DNA of 29,626 bases, taken from UBA7445 sp042096455. GTDB taxonomy: Bacteria > Verrucomicrobiota > Verrucomicrobiia > Opitutales > Coraliomargaritaceae. The stretch spans positions 1 through 29,626 of the forward strand of contig JBELLU010000021.1 of assembly GCA_042096455.1 (NCBI GenBank), read 5' to 3'. The translations under genes were made by a program, and so were the position numbers. Below the pieces are notes generated by a model. That model saw only the letters and a list, made by a program, of their open reading frames with translations, was not told the origin of the DNA and did no database searches. Positions within the stretch are counted from its first letter, which is position 1. The number at the start of each line of letters is the position of its first letter. Shown one piece after another: positions 1 through 7,875 of this stretch.

Positions 1-32
1 CGCGCCAAGCTCTGGAGGCAAAGCAGGAGCAT

Positions 33-479
33 TCAGTTATCGAAGACCAGCTTCTTGGAGAGGATGTAGTTGAAGCCGAGTCCTGCCATGCCGCCAATCC
101 ATACCCCGAGGAGGGGAAGGGTTGCGGAGGCGGCAATCTCTCCGCCCATTTCGAGCCCGACCTGCAGTACGAGCGAGTAGACCGAGATATTGATGCCTGC
201 GCCCACGGCATGGACGCTGTAATGCCGAAGAAGGGAGTGCCACAGGGCGCGTCCGGTTTCGAGGTGGTGAAAGGTGAAATACCGATTCAGGACATAGCCT
301 GCTGCCATGGCGGCGGCGAGAGAAACCGCGCGTCCCAGATAGGGGTTCACCCCAAGCCCCAGGAGGGCATACAAAACAAGCGCGTCAATGACGGAGATAC
401 TGACCCCTACGGTGGCGAATCGCGCGAAGGTGGCGCGATGGCTTTCGGAGCGATGAATTTTCCCGAGTAACTTGCGCAT
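33..479 (-). CDS. GtrA-like multi-pass membrane protein
   Basis: 148 residues. The protein has four hydrophobic segments (about residues 21-43, 50-67, 85-107 and 117-140) with basic ends and an aromatic/basic stretch (NRYFTFHH, residues 65-72) of the kind seen in the GtrA/PF04138 family. Family members are thought to help move polyprenyl-phosphate-linked sugars across the inner membrane or to act beside glycosyltransferases. A role here with the glycosyltransferases at the far end of the window is only a guess. A purine-rich AAAAGG lies just upstream of the ATG, and a candidate promoter sits at 498-528, so it is probably transcribed apart from pyrE. Family is fairly sure; substrate is unknown. 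Confidence 0.8.
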   Translation of the reverse strand: MRKLLGKIHRSESHRATFARFATVGVSISVIDALVLYALLGLGVNPYLGRAVSLAAAMAAGYVLNRYFTFHHLETGRALWHSLLRHYSVHAVGAGINISVYSLVLQVGLEMGGEIAASATLPLLGVWIGGMAGLGFNYILSKKLVFDN

Positions 480-497
480 GGCCTTTTGAAATTTTTT

Positions 498-528
498 CTT
501 ATAAAATAGATTTGAACCACGGCGTCAA
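498..528 (-). promoter_or_regulatory. candidate sigma70-type promoter for the GtrA-like gene
   Basis: On the minus strand a TTGACG box (523-528) is followed by TTTATA at a 17-base spacing (500-505) or TATAAG at a 19-base spacing (498-503). The implied start of transcription is 10-20 bases upstream of the ATG at 479. Motif match only. Confidence 0.4.
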
Positions 529-563
529 ATGGGAATCGGCAAACTTGGAAACTGATTCTGGAT

Positions 564-857
564 TCAGACCTTGAGATCCCGCAGTAATTTGAGGTCTGCA
601 ACAAAAGGACCGGCGGGGAGGAGACTGGCGAGCAGGAGGAGGGCGGTGGTACGGTAGTTCCAGTAGCCCTTCCATTGGAGGAAGGCCGCCAAGCCGACAT
701 AGAGCATCCACAGCACCCCATGCGCCATCCCGATTTGTTGCACCGCCGCAGGGTCGCCCCAGAGGTATTTCAACGGCATGGCGTAGCCCAGCAAAAGCAG
801 GAAGGACAGTCCTTCCAGAAAACCGGTTACACGCAATATTTTGAGAGAAGCCATCAT
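564..857 (-). CDS. DUF3817 family small integral membrane protein
   Basis: 97 residues with three predicted membrane helices (about residues 8-26, 44-62 and 67-88). The pattern of a short helix with GFLEG, a GxAHG motif near residue 43-47 and a final leucine-rich helix matches the DUF3817 (PF12823) family, which has no established biochemical role. Its ATG shares one base with the pyrE stop (TGATG), so it is translationally coupled to pyrE. A second ATG one codon later (854) is an equally possible start. Confidence 0.8.
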   Translation of the reverse strand: MMASLKILRVTGFLEGLSFLLLLGYAMPLKYLWGDPAAVQQIGMAHGVLWMLYVGLAAFLQWKGYWNYRTTALLLLASLLPAGPFVADLKLLRDLKV

Positions 858-1426
858 CAGCTGCCCGGTTTAGTCGCGGGAGTCCCTTGCAGCTCCGGCG
901 GTAGCGCATCGGCGGGGTAGGTGGGGAAGCTGAGCTGCGCGAGGCTGTGATGCGGGACGTCAAAGGTGGTTGCGCCGGCGCTGCGATCGACAATCACGCC
1001 GACCGCAACGGGATCCGCGCCGTGCGCCCGGCATTGCGCCAAGGCTTCAACGACCCGACCGCCGCGCGTGATGACGTCCTCCACGATTAAGACCTTTTCG
1101 CCCGGTTCGAATTTGAAATTGCGCCTCAGTTCGAGTTTATCATCCACTTTCTCTAGGAATAGGAAACGGGTTCCGAGTAAACGTGCCACTTCCTGCCCGA
1201 TGACGAGTCCTCCCATGGCCGGGCCAACCACGGTGGTCGCGCCATAGCCCTTGAGGTCTGCAACCAGCATCTCAGCGAGGCGGGTGACTTGGTCGATGTA
1301 TTGACAGACCTGAGCGCATTGAAAGAAATGGGCGCTGTGTAGGCCGGAGCGCAGGACAAAATGTCCTTCCAGGAGTGCGCCGCTTTCGCGGAAAATGCTG
1401 AGTACTTCCTCTTCTCGTTCGTTCAT
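857..1426 (-). CDS. pyrE: orotate phosphoribosyltransferase
   Basis: 189 residues, close to the usual bacterial length. The enzyme joins orotate to PRPP to make orotidine 5'-monophosphate in de novo pyrimidine synthesis. The N-terminal substrate motif FVLRSGLHS is at residues 23-31. The type I PRTase PRPP-binding motif VLIVEDVITRGG is at 112-123, with the two acidic residues and TRGG that hold PRPP and magnesium. A proline-rich tail after residue 172 looks lineage specific. It lies directly upstream of, and overlaps, the DUF3817 gene. Another pyrimidine gene, carB, lies at 18597-21839. Confidence 0.95.
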   Translation of the reverse strand: MNEREEEVLSIFRESGALLEGHFVLRSGLHSAHFFQCAQVCQYIDQVTRLAEMLVADLKGYGATTVVGPAMGGLVIGQEVARLLGTRFLFLEKVDDKLELRRNFKFEPGEKVLIVEDVITRGGRVVEALAQCRAHGADPVAVGVIVDRSAGATTFDVPHHSLAQLSFPTYPADALPPELQGTPATKPGS

Positions 1427-1469
1427 GTGCCCACACTGGCGAAGATGCGAGCAGCTGTGAAGCGGGAAA

Positions 1470-1506
1470 TATAAAATTTAAAGAGACATCCAATAGGGAT
1501 GTCTCT
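1470..1506 (-). terminator. rho-independent terminator after the small lipoprotein gene
   Basis: A perfect 10-base-pair stem (1482-1491 with 1497-1506) encloses a 5-base loop. Read on the minus strand it is followed by a T-rich tail (1470-1481). It sits 28 bases past the lipoprotein stop codon and about 55 bases before pyrE, so it separates the two minus-strand genes. Confidence 0.8.
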
Positions 1507-1534
1507 GAAGCGATCAGATCACCGAGGGGACGTG

Positions 1535-1705
1535 TTATTTATAATCGTCCGGATCAATAAGACCGCTGTCATTGCTCTCGAGCGGCTTCATTTCCATCCA
1601 GCCTTCTTCTCTCTCTGCGGAGCTGTCTGTTGCGATGACGCAGCCGGAAACCAGTAATAATATGCCGGCGGTGATAATTACAAATGGAAGAAATAACTTA
1701 CTCAT
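1535..1705 (-). CDS. small predicted lipoprotein (56 residues)
   Basis: An open frame too short for most gene finders. It has a Lys-containing N-terminus, a hydrophobic core (about residues 4-20) and a clear lipobox LVSG|C with the lipidated cysteine at residue 22. The mature part is about 35 residues, acidic, and ends in DPDDYK. It has no recognisable domain. A candidate promoter lies immediately upstream and a good terminator follows, so it looks like a monocistronic gene. There is no Shine-Dalgarno sequence before the ATG. Function unknown; the signal peptide and transcription signals argue that it is real. Confidence 0.72.
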   Translation of the reverse strand: MSKLFLPFVIITAGILLLVSGCVIATDSSAEREEGWMEMKPLESNDSGLIDPDDYK

Positions 1706-1713
1706 AACTTAAA

Positions 1714-1741
1714 AATATACTAAATAGTTTAATAAAGTAAA
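1714..1741 (-). promoter_or_regulatory. candidate promoter of the small lipoprotein gene
   Basis: On the minus strand TTTACT (1736-1741) and TATATT (1714-1719) are spaced by 16 bases. The implied transcription start falls only a few bases before the ATG at 1705, which would make the mRNA nearly leaderless and fits the lack of a ribosome binding site. The surrounding 1706-1765 stretch is strongly AT-rich. I see no convincing promoter for the divergent lptF/G gene, though it should lie between here and 1829. Confidence 0.4.
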
Positions 1742-1829
1742 CTAAAATTTATAAAATATTAGCTTATGCCCTAATCGTGCTTGTGGCTTGTGCTGCGCCC
1801 CTTCTTAGCCCTATTTTGAGCAGCGTTTC

Positions 1830-2975
1830 ATGTTTTCACTGCTATACCGTCATCTTCTTCGGGAAATCTCGACTGCTACCGCCTTGGCAATGGGATTATT
1901 TGTCTTTGTCCTGCTGCTGGGTAATGCGATGGGGGATATCTTTGGGCTGATATTTGCGGGGAAGTTGGATGCGGTCTTATTTTTCAAATTGTTGGCATTG
2001 TTGATTCCCTATGTGACGGCTTATGCCTTGCCCCTGGGGATGCTGACGGGAACCTTGATGGCGATGGGGCGATTATCGGCACAGCATGAGATCACCGCCA
2101 TGAAGTCGGCAGGGCTCGGCATGACGCAACTGGCGAGTCCGGTCTTTTTTCTTTCCTCGCTGGGAGTGGTGGCAGGCTTAATCGTCAATTTACACTACGC
2201 GCCGCAGTCGCGGACTGCCTACAAAAACCTGATTGCCTCGGCAGTCACAGAAAACCCGCTTGGTTTTATTGAAGCGCGCCGCTTCATTAATGAATTTCCC
2301 GGTGCGGTAATTTATGCCGGTGAGCGGGAGGGTTCCCGCTTGGGCGATGTTTGGTTTTGGAAACTGGATGATTCCAAGCAGGTAGAGCTTTTTATACGGG
2401 GTCGTGAAGGGCAGGTCGAATACCGCAAGGCGGACAATGCGCTAATTCTGACTTTGCTGGATGGAACGACCGAGCAACGAAAAACCGCAGACGATGGGGG
2501 TTCCGGAGAGGCGGAATTCAACATGTTGGATTTTGGAGAGCTTTCTTTTGAATGGTCCCTCGACTCGGTTTTTGAAGCCCGCGCGGCGCGTCCCACCAAG
2601 CTTAAGAATATGACCTTCGCGCAACAAATGGCGCACCGGGAAAGGTTGAAAGCGGAGGAAGTTGCGGCGGGCACGGGGCTTTCCAAAGAACGCTTACAGG
2701 TGCAATTCTACATTCAGCAAAATTGCGCCTATGCATTTTCGATTTTCTCGCTCGCGATTTTTGGGGTGCCGCTCGCCATTCGCGTTGGGCGACATGAAAG
2801 CTATTCCAACCTGGCGCTCGCACTGGTGGTGGCGCTGGTCTTTTACGCCCTCATGATTGCGGTCAGTTGGTTGGCGGGGCAGGTCTGGTTGCGCCCGGAT
2901 CTCCTGATCTGGTTGCCCAATCTCATTTTTCAGTCCCTGGGCCTCTATCTTCTGGCGCGCGTCAACCGACATTAA
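1830..2975 (+). CDS. LptF/LptG-family lipopolysaccharide export permease
   Basis: 381 residues, usual for YjgP/YjgQ (PF03739). The architecture is three N-terminal helices (about residues 12-32, 48-74 and 101-121), a large periplasmic beta-jellyroll-like region (about 122-290), and three C-terminal helices (about 295-377). Such proteins form the membrane core of the LptB2FG transporter that extracts LPS from the inner membrane and hands it to LptC/LptA. The sequence alone does not say whether this is LptF or LptG; the partner is not in the window. Its stop is two bases before the pabB start, so it appears to lead the folate operon. Confidence 0.88.
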   Translation: MFSLLYRHLLREISTATALAMGLFVFVLLLGNAMGDIFGLIFAGKLDAVLFFKLLALLIPYVTAYALPLGMLTGTLMAMGRLSAQHEITAMKSAGLGMTQLASPVFFLSSLGVVAGLIVNLHYAPQSRTAYKNLIASAVTENPLGFIEARRFINEFPGAVIYAGEREGSRLGDVWFWKLDDSKQVELFIRGREGQVEYRKADNALILTLLDGTTEQRKTADDGGSGEAEFNMLDFGELSFEWSLDSVFEARAARPTKLKNMTFAQQMAHRERLKAEEVAAGTGLSKERLQVQFYIQQNCAYAFSIFSLAIFGVPLAIRVGRHESYSNLALALVVALVFYALMIAVSWLAGQVWLRPDLLIWLPNLIFQSLGLYLLARVNRH

Positions 2976-2977
2976 TC

Positions 2978-4300
2978 ATGCAAATACGGTTATTGGAAGG
3001 TCGGTGGACTGCGGAAGATCTGTTGCTGCGGCTCGCAGGGGAGGAGCGTCCCTTTGCTTTGGACAGTGCGCAATCGAATGACGGCTTGGGAAAATGGAGT
3101 TTTTTTGGTGCGAATCCCTTTGAATTGGTAACGGGGGATGCGGATTTGGGAGCGTTGCGGGCGGCGATGCAGCCCTATGCGCGCCAGTCGAGTGGCGAGA
3201 TCCCCTTTACCGGAGGTGCGGTGGGTTATTTGGCGTATGACTACGGGCGCCGGCTGGAACGCATCCCGGAGCAGGCGGTGGATGACCGCGCCATTCCGGA
3301 TCTTTGCTTCGGGCTCTATGACGGGATTGCGGCCCTGGAGCATCAAACCGGTAAGCTGTATTTAATCGCGCTGGGGATTCGGGCTCCGGAGGAGTCGGTC
3401 TTGCGCGAACTGGAGGCGACCCTGCGAGCGGCGAGACCCGAGCCGGCATGGAAGCCGCCGATCCGCGAGCCTTGGGAATGGAATGGAACGGAGGCGGATT
3501 TCATGCGGTCGGTGGAGCGCATCAAGGATTACATCGCGAGTGGAGACGCTTATCAGGTGAACTTGTCGCGGCGGGCGCGCTGCCGTTATGAGGGGGCGCC
3601 GATGCAATTGTATCGTGCGCTGCGCCGGGGAAATCCCGCGCCTTACGGAGCGTATCTGGACTGTGGCGACTGGCAGTTGATCTCAACCTCGCCGGAGCAG
3701 TTTCTGCGCAAGACGGGGCGGGAATTGCGCACGCGACCGATCAAGGGGACGCGCCCGCGTGGGGTCGGCAGTCAAGAGGATGCGGCTCTCGCGGCAGATT
3801 TGGAGGGCTCGGAGAAGGAACGTGCGGAGTTGTTGATGATCGTGGATTTGGTGCGCAATGATCTCGGTCGGGTCGCGGAGTATGGCTCGGTGCAGGTGGA
3901 GCAATTGTATCATCAGGAATACTATGCGCGAGTGATGCACCAGACCGCGCAGGTGCGGGCGCGATTGGCGGAGGGCAGGGATGTCTTTGATTGCGTGGAG
4001 GCGCTCTTTCCCGGGGGTTCGATAACGGGTGCGCCCAAGATTCGTGCGATGGAAATCATTGAGGAATTGGAACCGACCCGGCGCGGGGTTTACTGCGGTT
4101 CAATGGGTTATATTGGTTTTGATGGGGAAGCCGAGTTGAACATCGCAATTCGCAGTTTGCATTTGAAAGATGGCTGGCTGGATTATCAAGTGGGCGGAGG
4201 TATTGTATGGGATTCCGACCCGCAGGCGGAGTTGCAGGAAACCATGGACAAAGGACGCGCCATTCACGAAACAATCGAAGCATTATGTCAGTCATCATAA
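2978..4300 (+). CDS. pabB: aminodeoxychorismate synthase component I
   Basis: 440 residues from the ATG at 2978; an open frame extends upstream into lptF/G, but this ATG gives the normal family N-terminus. The enzyme aminates chorismate to 4-amino-4-deoxychorismate, the first step to p-aminobenzoate. Chorismate-enzyme motifs are present: SPEQFLR, VDLVRNDLGR and PGGSITGAPK. The decisive one is PIKGTRPR with Lys256: PabB carries this lysine nucleophile where anthranilate synthase TrpE has alanine. No glutamine amidotransferase (pabA) is adjacent, so it must be encoded elsewhere or shared with trpG. The 3' end overlaps pabC by 16 bases. Confidence 0.93.
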   Translation: MQIRLLEGRWTAEDLLLRLAGEERPFALDSAQSNDGLGKWSFFGANPFELVTGDADLGALRAAMQPYARQSSGEIPFTGGAVGYLAYDYGRRLERIPEQAVDDRAIPDLCFGLYDGIAALEHQTGKLYLIALGIRAPEESVLRELEATLRAARPEPAWKPPIREPWEWNGTEADFMRSVERIKDYIASGDAYQVNLSRRARCRYEGAPMQLYRALRRGNPAPYGAYLDCGDWQLISTSPEQFLRKTGRELRTRPIKGTRPRGVGSQEDAALAADLEGSEKERAELLMIVDLVRNDLGRVAEYGSVQVEQLYHQEYYARVMHQTAQVRARLAEGRDVFDCVEALFPGGSITGAPKIRAMEIIEELEPTRRGVYCGSMGYIGFDGEAELNIAIRSLHLKDGWLDYQVGGGIVWDSDPQAELQETMDKGRAIHETIEALCQSS

Positions 4301-5100
4301 AAATCGCAACGGGAGGAAGTCTTGAACTGGAACCCGGTGACGGCGCTTTTGCCTACGGGGAGGGTCTGTTTGAAACGATCCAGTTGAGGGCGGGCGGGTT
4401 GTGTTTTTGGCGGGCGCACTGGGCGCGACTGGCGACCTCTGCAGCAGCGTTGGGCTTCGTCCTCCCGCAAGAGGATGCGGTGCTGGCGGCCTTGCGTGAA
4501 TGGTTGGCGGCAGAGGGGCGCGAGTCGGGCATTGTGAAGCTATCCTTGGTGCGGCAGGGCGTGGCCTGCGTGTTGTATATTTATGGGCGCAAGGAACCGG
4601 ACCCCCTTCCCGGGCAGGTGCGCCTCCAATTGGAAAAGGAGACGCGGCTGAATCCGGCTTCTTTGCTGGCGGGGCACAAATCGCATAATTACATGGAGGC
4701 GATGACGCTGTGGCGCCGGGCGCGTGCTGCGGGGTACTACGATTGCCTGCGTTTGAATACCAACGGTCATTTGGCGGAGGCCTGTGTTGCGAATCTCTTT
4801 TTTCTGAAGGCGGGGGTGGTCCACACTCCGGCGCTGGCGAGTGGGATTTTGCCCGGCGTCATTCGCGCGGAAGTCCTGCGTTTGGCGGCAGAGGAGAATC
4901 TGGAAACCCGGGAAGGGGATTATCTCCCCGGAGATCTCGCGGATGCGGAGGCGGTTTTTTTGACGAATTCGGTGGCGGGGATTGTTCCGGTGGCATCAGT
5001 GGAAGCGGTTTTTGAAAGCGGTGGTTTGGAGCAGGGGCGGGTGGATTCATTGCGGGCGCGGCTTGCCTTGGCGGAACAAAGCGCTTCTGTAATTCCCTAA
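4285..5100 (+). CDS. pabC: aminodeoxychorismate lyase (class IV PLP enzyme)
   Basis: 271 residues from the ATG inside the end of pabB. It releases pyruvate from aminodeoxychorismate to give p-aminobenzoate. Fold-type IV features are visible: DGAFAYGEGLFET near the N-terminus, the likely PLP lysine Lys132 in GHKSHNY, the LAEACVANLFF stretch and the GILPGVIR stretch. These motifs are shared with branched-chain and D-amino acid aminotransferases, so the PabC call leans on position between pabB and folP. The stop overlaps the folP start by one base (TAATG). Confidence 0.87.
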   Translation: MSVIIKIATGGSLELEPGDGAFAYGEGLFETIQLRAGGLCFWRAHWARLATSAAALGFVLPQEDAVLAALREWLAAEGRESGIVKLSLVRQGVACVLYIYGRKEPDPLPGQVRLQLEKETRLNPASLLAGHKSHNYMEAMTLWRRARAAGYYDCLRLNTNGHLAEACVANLFFLKAGVVHTPALASGILPGVIRAEVLRLAAEENLETREGDYLPGDLADAEAVFLTNSVAGIVPVASVEAVFESGGLEQGRVDSLRARLALAEQSASVIP

Positions 5101-5942
5101 TGTCTGCTTCAAAAATATTCCACACCTCCCGCCGGGATTTGCCTTTGGGTCAGCAGACATATTTGGCGGGCATTTTGAATTTAACCCCGGATTCTTTTTC
5201 GGATGGGGGGGATTACGATAATCTGGAGGCGGCGCGGGAGCGTTTTCATGCGATGACCGCGGCGGGCGCCGAGCTCATCGACATCGGCGGGGAATCCACT
5301 CGCCCGGGTTTTGAGCCGGTCCCGGAGGCGGAGGAGTTGCAGCGGGTGGTGCCTTTTATTGAACGGGTTCGGGGAGAGACCTCCGCTTTGATCTCGGTGG
5401 ACACCTCCAAGAGCGGGGTGGCCGCCGCCGCGCTGGCGGCAGGCGCGGACATCGTGAATGACATTTGGGGTGCGCAGGGCGATCCGGCGATGGCAGACGT
5501 GATGGGTGCGGCGAAGGCAGCCTGTATTTTGATGCATAATCGCCCCGCCGAGGCGGCGGGCAAGGGAGATGTGATTGAGTCAATTTTGGAATTTTGGGAG
5601 GTCTCGGTGGCGCGGGTTCTGGCGGCAGGGGTTGCGGCGGAATCCATCATTCTGGACCCGGGGCTGGGGTTTGGGAAAACCTACGAGGAGAACTGGGAAA
5701 TCATGCGGCGGCTGGAGGACTTGCACGCGGCGGGCTACCCGCTCTTGCTGGGGGCCTCGCGGAAATCGATGTTGGCTCGGTTGTTGAAGATCGAGGATCC
5801 GAAGGCGCGGCTGAGTGGAACTCTGGGCACAACGGCGCGGGCGATTCAGGCTGGTGTTGATTTTTTACGTGTGCACGATGTGCGGGAAAACCGCGAATGC
5901 GCGGATGTTTTGAATTACTGCTGCCATGAAAAAAAGAACTAA
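5100..5942 (+). CDS. folP: dihydropteroate synthase
   Basis: 280 residues, matching the family length. It condenses p-aminobenzoate with hydroxymethyl-dihydropterin diphosphate to make dihydropteroate. This TIM-barrel enzyme shows its signatures in order: NLTPDSFSDGG (27-37), IGGESTRPG (62-70), MHNRP (145-149), DPGLGFGKT (186-194), SRKS (220-223) and RVHD (257-260). It is the classical sulfonamide target, and the two flexible loops needed for p-aminobenzoate binding look normal. The start shares a base with the pabC stop and the 3' end overlaps folB by 17 bases. Confidence 0.96.
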   Translation: MSASKIFHTSRRDLPLGQQTYLAGILNLTPDSFSDGGDYDNLEAARERFHAMTAAGAELIDIGGESTRPGFEPVPEAEELQRVVPFIERVRGETSALISVDTSKSGVAAAALAAGADIVNDIWGAQGDPAMADVMGAAKAACILMHNRPAEAAGKGDVIESILEFWEVSVARVLAAGVAAESIILDPGLGFGKTYEENWEIMRRLEDLHAAGYPLLLGASRKSMLARLLKIEDPKARLSGTLGTTARAIQAGVDFLRVHDVRENRECADVLNYCCHEKKN

Positions 5943-6294
5943 GATTGAATTAAAGGGCTTGGAATTTTTCGCGCACCACGGGGTCTTGCCGGAGGAGGCA
6001 AAACTCGGGCAGCGTTTCACGGTGGACGTGGTTCTGGAGTTGGATCCCGATATGAGTTTTGAAAGTGATGCGGTGGAATCGACCGTCAATTATGCGGAGG
6101 TCTACGCTCTGGTGGAGCGGATTTTTACCGGGGAGCGCTATCATTTGATTGAAAGGGCGGCAGAGGTCATTGCGGAACGGGTGCTCGCGGATTTCGAGAA
6201 GGTGCGTGAAGTGGGGGTCAAGGTATGCAAGCCCTCCGCGCCGATCCCCGGGATTTTTGAGTATTGCTCGGCGGAGGTGACGCAATGCCGTTAA
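5926..6294 (+). CDS. folB: dihydroneopterin aldolase
   Basis: 122 residues. It cleaves dihydroneopterin to hydroxymethyl-dihydropterin and glycolaldehyde. Family features include the HHGVLPEE segment (residues 17-24) with the pterin-contacting glutamate, VNYAEVY (54-60), and the catalytic-lysine motif KPSAPIPG starting at Lys102. The reading frame begins 17 bases inside folP and runs 10 bases into folK, typical of translational coupling. Confidence 0.94.
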   Translation: MKKRTKIELKGLEFFAHHGVLPEEAKLGQRFTVDVVLELDPDMSFESDAVESTVNYAEVYALVERIFTGERYHLIERAAEVIAERVLADFEKVREVGVKVCKPSAPIPGIFEYCSAEVTQCR

Positions 6295-6797
6295 CGCGAG
6301 CCTTCGTGGCTTTTGGGAGTAACGTGGGTGATCGTTTGGGAACGATGCAGGCGGCGTTGCACCATTTGACGGAGGATGGGGAAACGCGCTGCCTCAAGAC
6401 GAGTCCGGTTTATGAGAATCGGGCGGTGGGCATGGGCGAGGCCGCCCCGTTCTTGAATGCGGTGGTGGAATTTGAAACGGCATTGGATGCGGATGCCTTG
6501 CTGGAGGCCTGTCTGTCGGTGGAGGCGATGCTGGGCCGTGAGCGGGCGGCTTCGTGGAAACCTCGCACCATTGATTTGGATGTCCTGCTTTTTGGGGCGG
6601 AGCGGCGGGAGGACGCGCAGCTTGTTTTGCCGCATCCACGGATTGCGGAGCGGGATTTCGTGGCGCAACCCTTATTGGATATCGCACCGGATTTGGAGAT
6701 TGGGGGTCGTGGTATTGCTGCGATCGTGGCGGGGTTGCCGGAGTTTGAACTTGTGCTTTACGCAGCGCAACTGGAGGCGCAGTCTGCTGAAGGATGA
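6285..6797 (+). CDS. folK: hydroxymethyl-dihydropterin pyrophosphokinase
   Basis: 170 residues from the ATG at 6285. This start is chosen over an upstream one because a strong GGAGGTGA ribosome binding site (6273-6280) lies just before it. The enzyme transfers pyrophosphate from ATP to hydroxymethyl-dihydropterin, making the FolP substrate. Motifs are FGSNVGDR (10-17), SPVYE (40-44) and PRTIDLDVLLF (93-103), the last carrying the aspartates that bind magnesium. The usual RWGPRTID context reads ASWKPRTID here. The stop overlaps the next gene by four bases (ATGA). Confidence 0.95.
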   Translation: MPLTRAFVAFGSNVGDRLGTMQAALHHLTEDGETRCLKTSPVYENRAVGMGEAAPFLNAVVEFETALDADALLEACLSVEAMLGRERAASWKPRTIDLDVLLFGAERREDAQLVLPHPRIAERDFVAQPLLDIAPDLEIGGRGIAAIVAGLPEFELVLYAAQLEAQSAEG

Positions 6798-7090
6798 AAC
6801 CGGAGGTGGAGATTGAATATTGCCCGGGTTGCCGCTGGTTGATGCGGGCGGCATGGACGGCGCAGGAATTGTTGACGACTTTTGAAGCGGAACTATTGGC
6901 GGTGCGTTTGCGGCCCTCGGATATGGGAGGACGTTTCACAGTTCGTTTGGGGGGTGAGGTTGTTTGGGACCGGGCGGCAGAGGGTCGTTTCCCGGAAATG
7001 AAGGAATTAAAACAATTGTTGCGCGACCGGATTGCGCCGGAGCGGGACTTGGGGCACAGCGATCGAAAAGAGGGGAGCCGCGATGCCTGA
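6794..7090 (+). CDS. Rdx/SelT-SelW-SelH family CxxC protein
   Basis: 98 residues. A short thioredoxin-like protein with a redox-type CPGC motif at residues 10-13 right after the first beta strand (EIEYCPGCRW), followed by WTAQELLTTF and a FTVRLGGEVVWDR strand pair. This is the layout of the Rdx family (PF10262), whose animal members SelW, SelT and SelH have selenocysteine in place of the second cysteine. Bacterial homologues have no settled function. The gene is coupled to folK by an ATGA overlap and overlaps the following glycosylase by eight bases. The last 20 residues look disordered and charged. Confidence 0.83.
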   Translation: MKPEVEIEYCPGCRWLMRAAWTAQELLTTFEAELLAVRLRPSDMGGRFTVRLGGEVVWDRAAEGRFPEMKELKQLLRDRIAPERDLGHSDRKEGSRDA

Positions 7091-7805
7091 TCCGGTGGAT
7101 GCGATGGTGCAGGCGGCGCGGGAACTCACCGACGGAGTGGATGCACTGGATTTTGCGCCACCAACGGAGGTGGTTTACAATCCCTTGCTTTATGCCTGGG
7201 CGGCGCACGAGCAATACCTGCGCCTGCACGCGCGGGAAAAGAAACAGGTGATTTTCCTGGGGATGAACCCCGGGCCGTTTGGGATGGCGCAATGCGGGGT
7301 GCCCTTTGGCGAGATCGCGCTGGTGCGCGATTGGGTGGGGGTCGAAGCTCCCGTTGAACAACCACCGGTGGTGCACCCGAAGCGCCCGATCGAAGGGTTT
7401 GCCTGCCAGCGCAGCGAGGTGAGCGGGCGGCGTTTATGGGGTGCCTTCAAGGATCGTTTTGGTACGGCGGAAGCGTTCTTTGCCAATCATTTCGTGGCAA
7501 ATTATTGTCCCTTGGTTTTCATGGAAGCCTCGGGAAAAAACCGGACCCCGGACAAACTGCCGGCGGCGGAGGCGGAGGCTTTGGGTGCGCTTTGCGCCGC
7601 GCATTTGCGGTCGGTGGTCGCGGCGCTGGAGCCGGACTGGGTGATTGGGGTCGGTGCGTTTGCGGAGCAGCAGGCGGCGGAGGCGCTTGCGGGTTGTGCT
7701 GTACGGGTGGGCCGGATTCTGCATCCCAGCCCGGCGAGCCCCGCGGCGAATCGTGGCTGGGCGGAACAGGCGAGTGCGCAATTGGAGGCCTTGGGCATCT
7801 GGTGA
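7083..7805 (+). CDS. SMUG1-type (family 3) uracil-DNA glycosylase
   Basis: 240 residues from the ATG at 7083, which follows a GGGGAG ribosome binding site; the open frame extends further upstream but only inside the previous gene. It should excise uracil and oxidised pyrimidines from DNA. The diagnostic SMUG1 motif GMNPGPFGMAQ is at 60-70, followed by GVPFGE (72-77), and the second active-site motif HPSPASP is at 214-220 with the ANRGW tail. These match SMUG1 rather than UDG families 1, 2, 4 or 5. It is the last gene of the folate run. No terminator is obvious after it. Confidence 0.92.
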   Translation: MPDPVDAMVQAARELTDGVDALDFAPPTEVVYNPLLYAWAAHEQYLRLHAREKKQVIFLGMNPGPFGMAQCGVPFGEIALVRDWVGVEAPVEQPPVVHPKRPIEGFACQRSEVSGRRLWGAFKDRFGTAEAFFANHFVANYCPLVFMEASGKNRTPDKLPAAEAEALGALCAAHLRSVVAALEPDWVIGVGAFAEQQAAEALAGCAVRVGRILHPSPASPAANRGWAEQASAQLEALGIW

Positions 7806-7830
7806 AAGTGAAACCGGTGTGCATTTAAAA

Positions 7831-7861
7831 TTGTCAACTTCCGGGAACTGTGTCGTATATT
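7831..7861 (+). promoter_or_regulatory. weak candidate promoter for panD
   Basis: TTGTCA (7831-7836) and TATATT (7856-7861) are individually good boxes, but the 19-base spacing is long and the implied leader before the panD ATG (7876) is only about eight bases. It lies in the only sizeable gap between the folate run and panD. Confidence 0.3.
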
Positions 7862-7875
7862 TTATGTTTTAAGTT

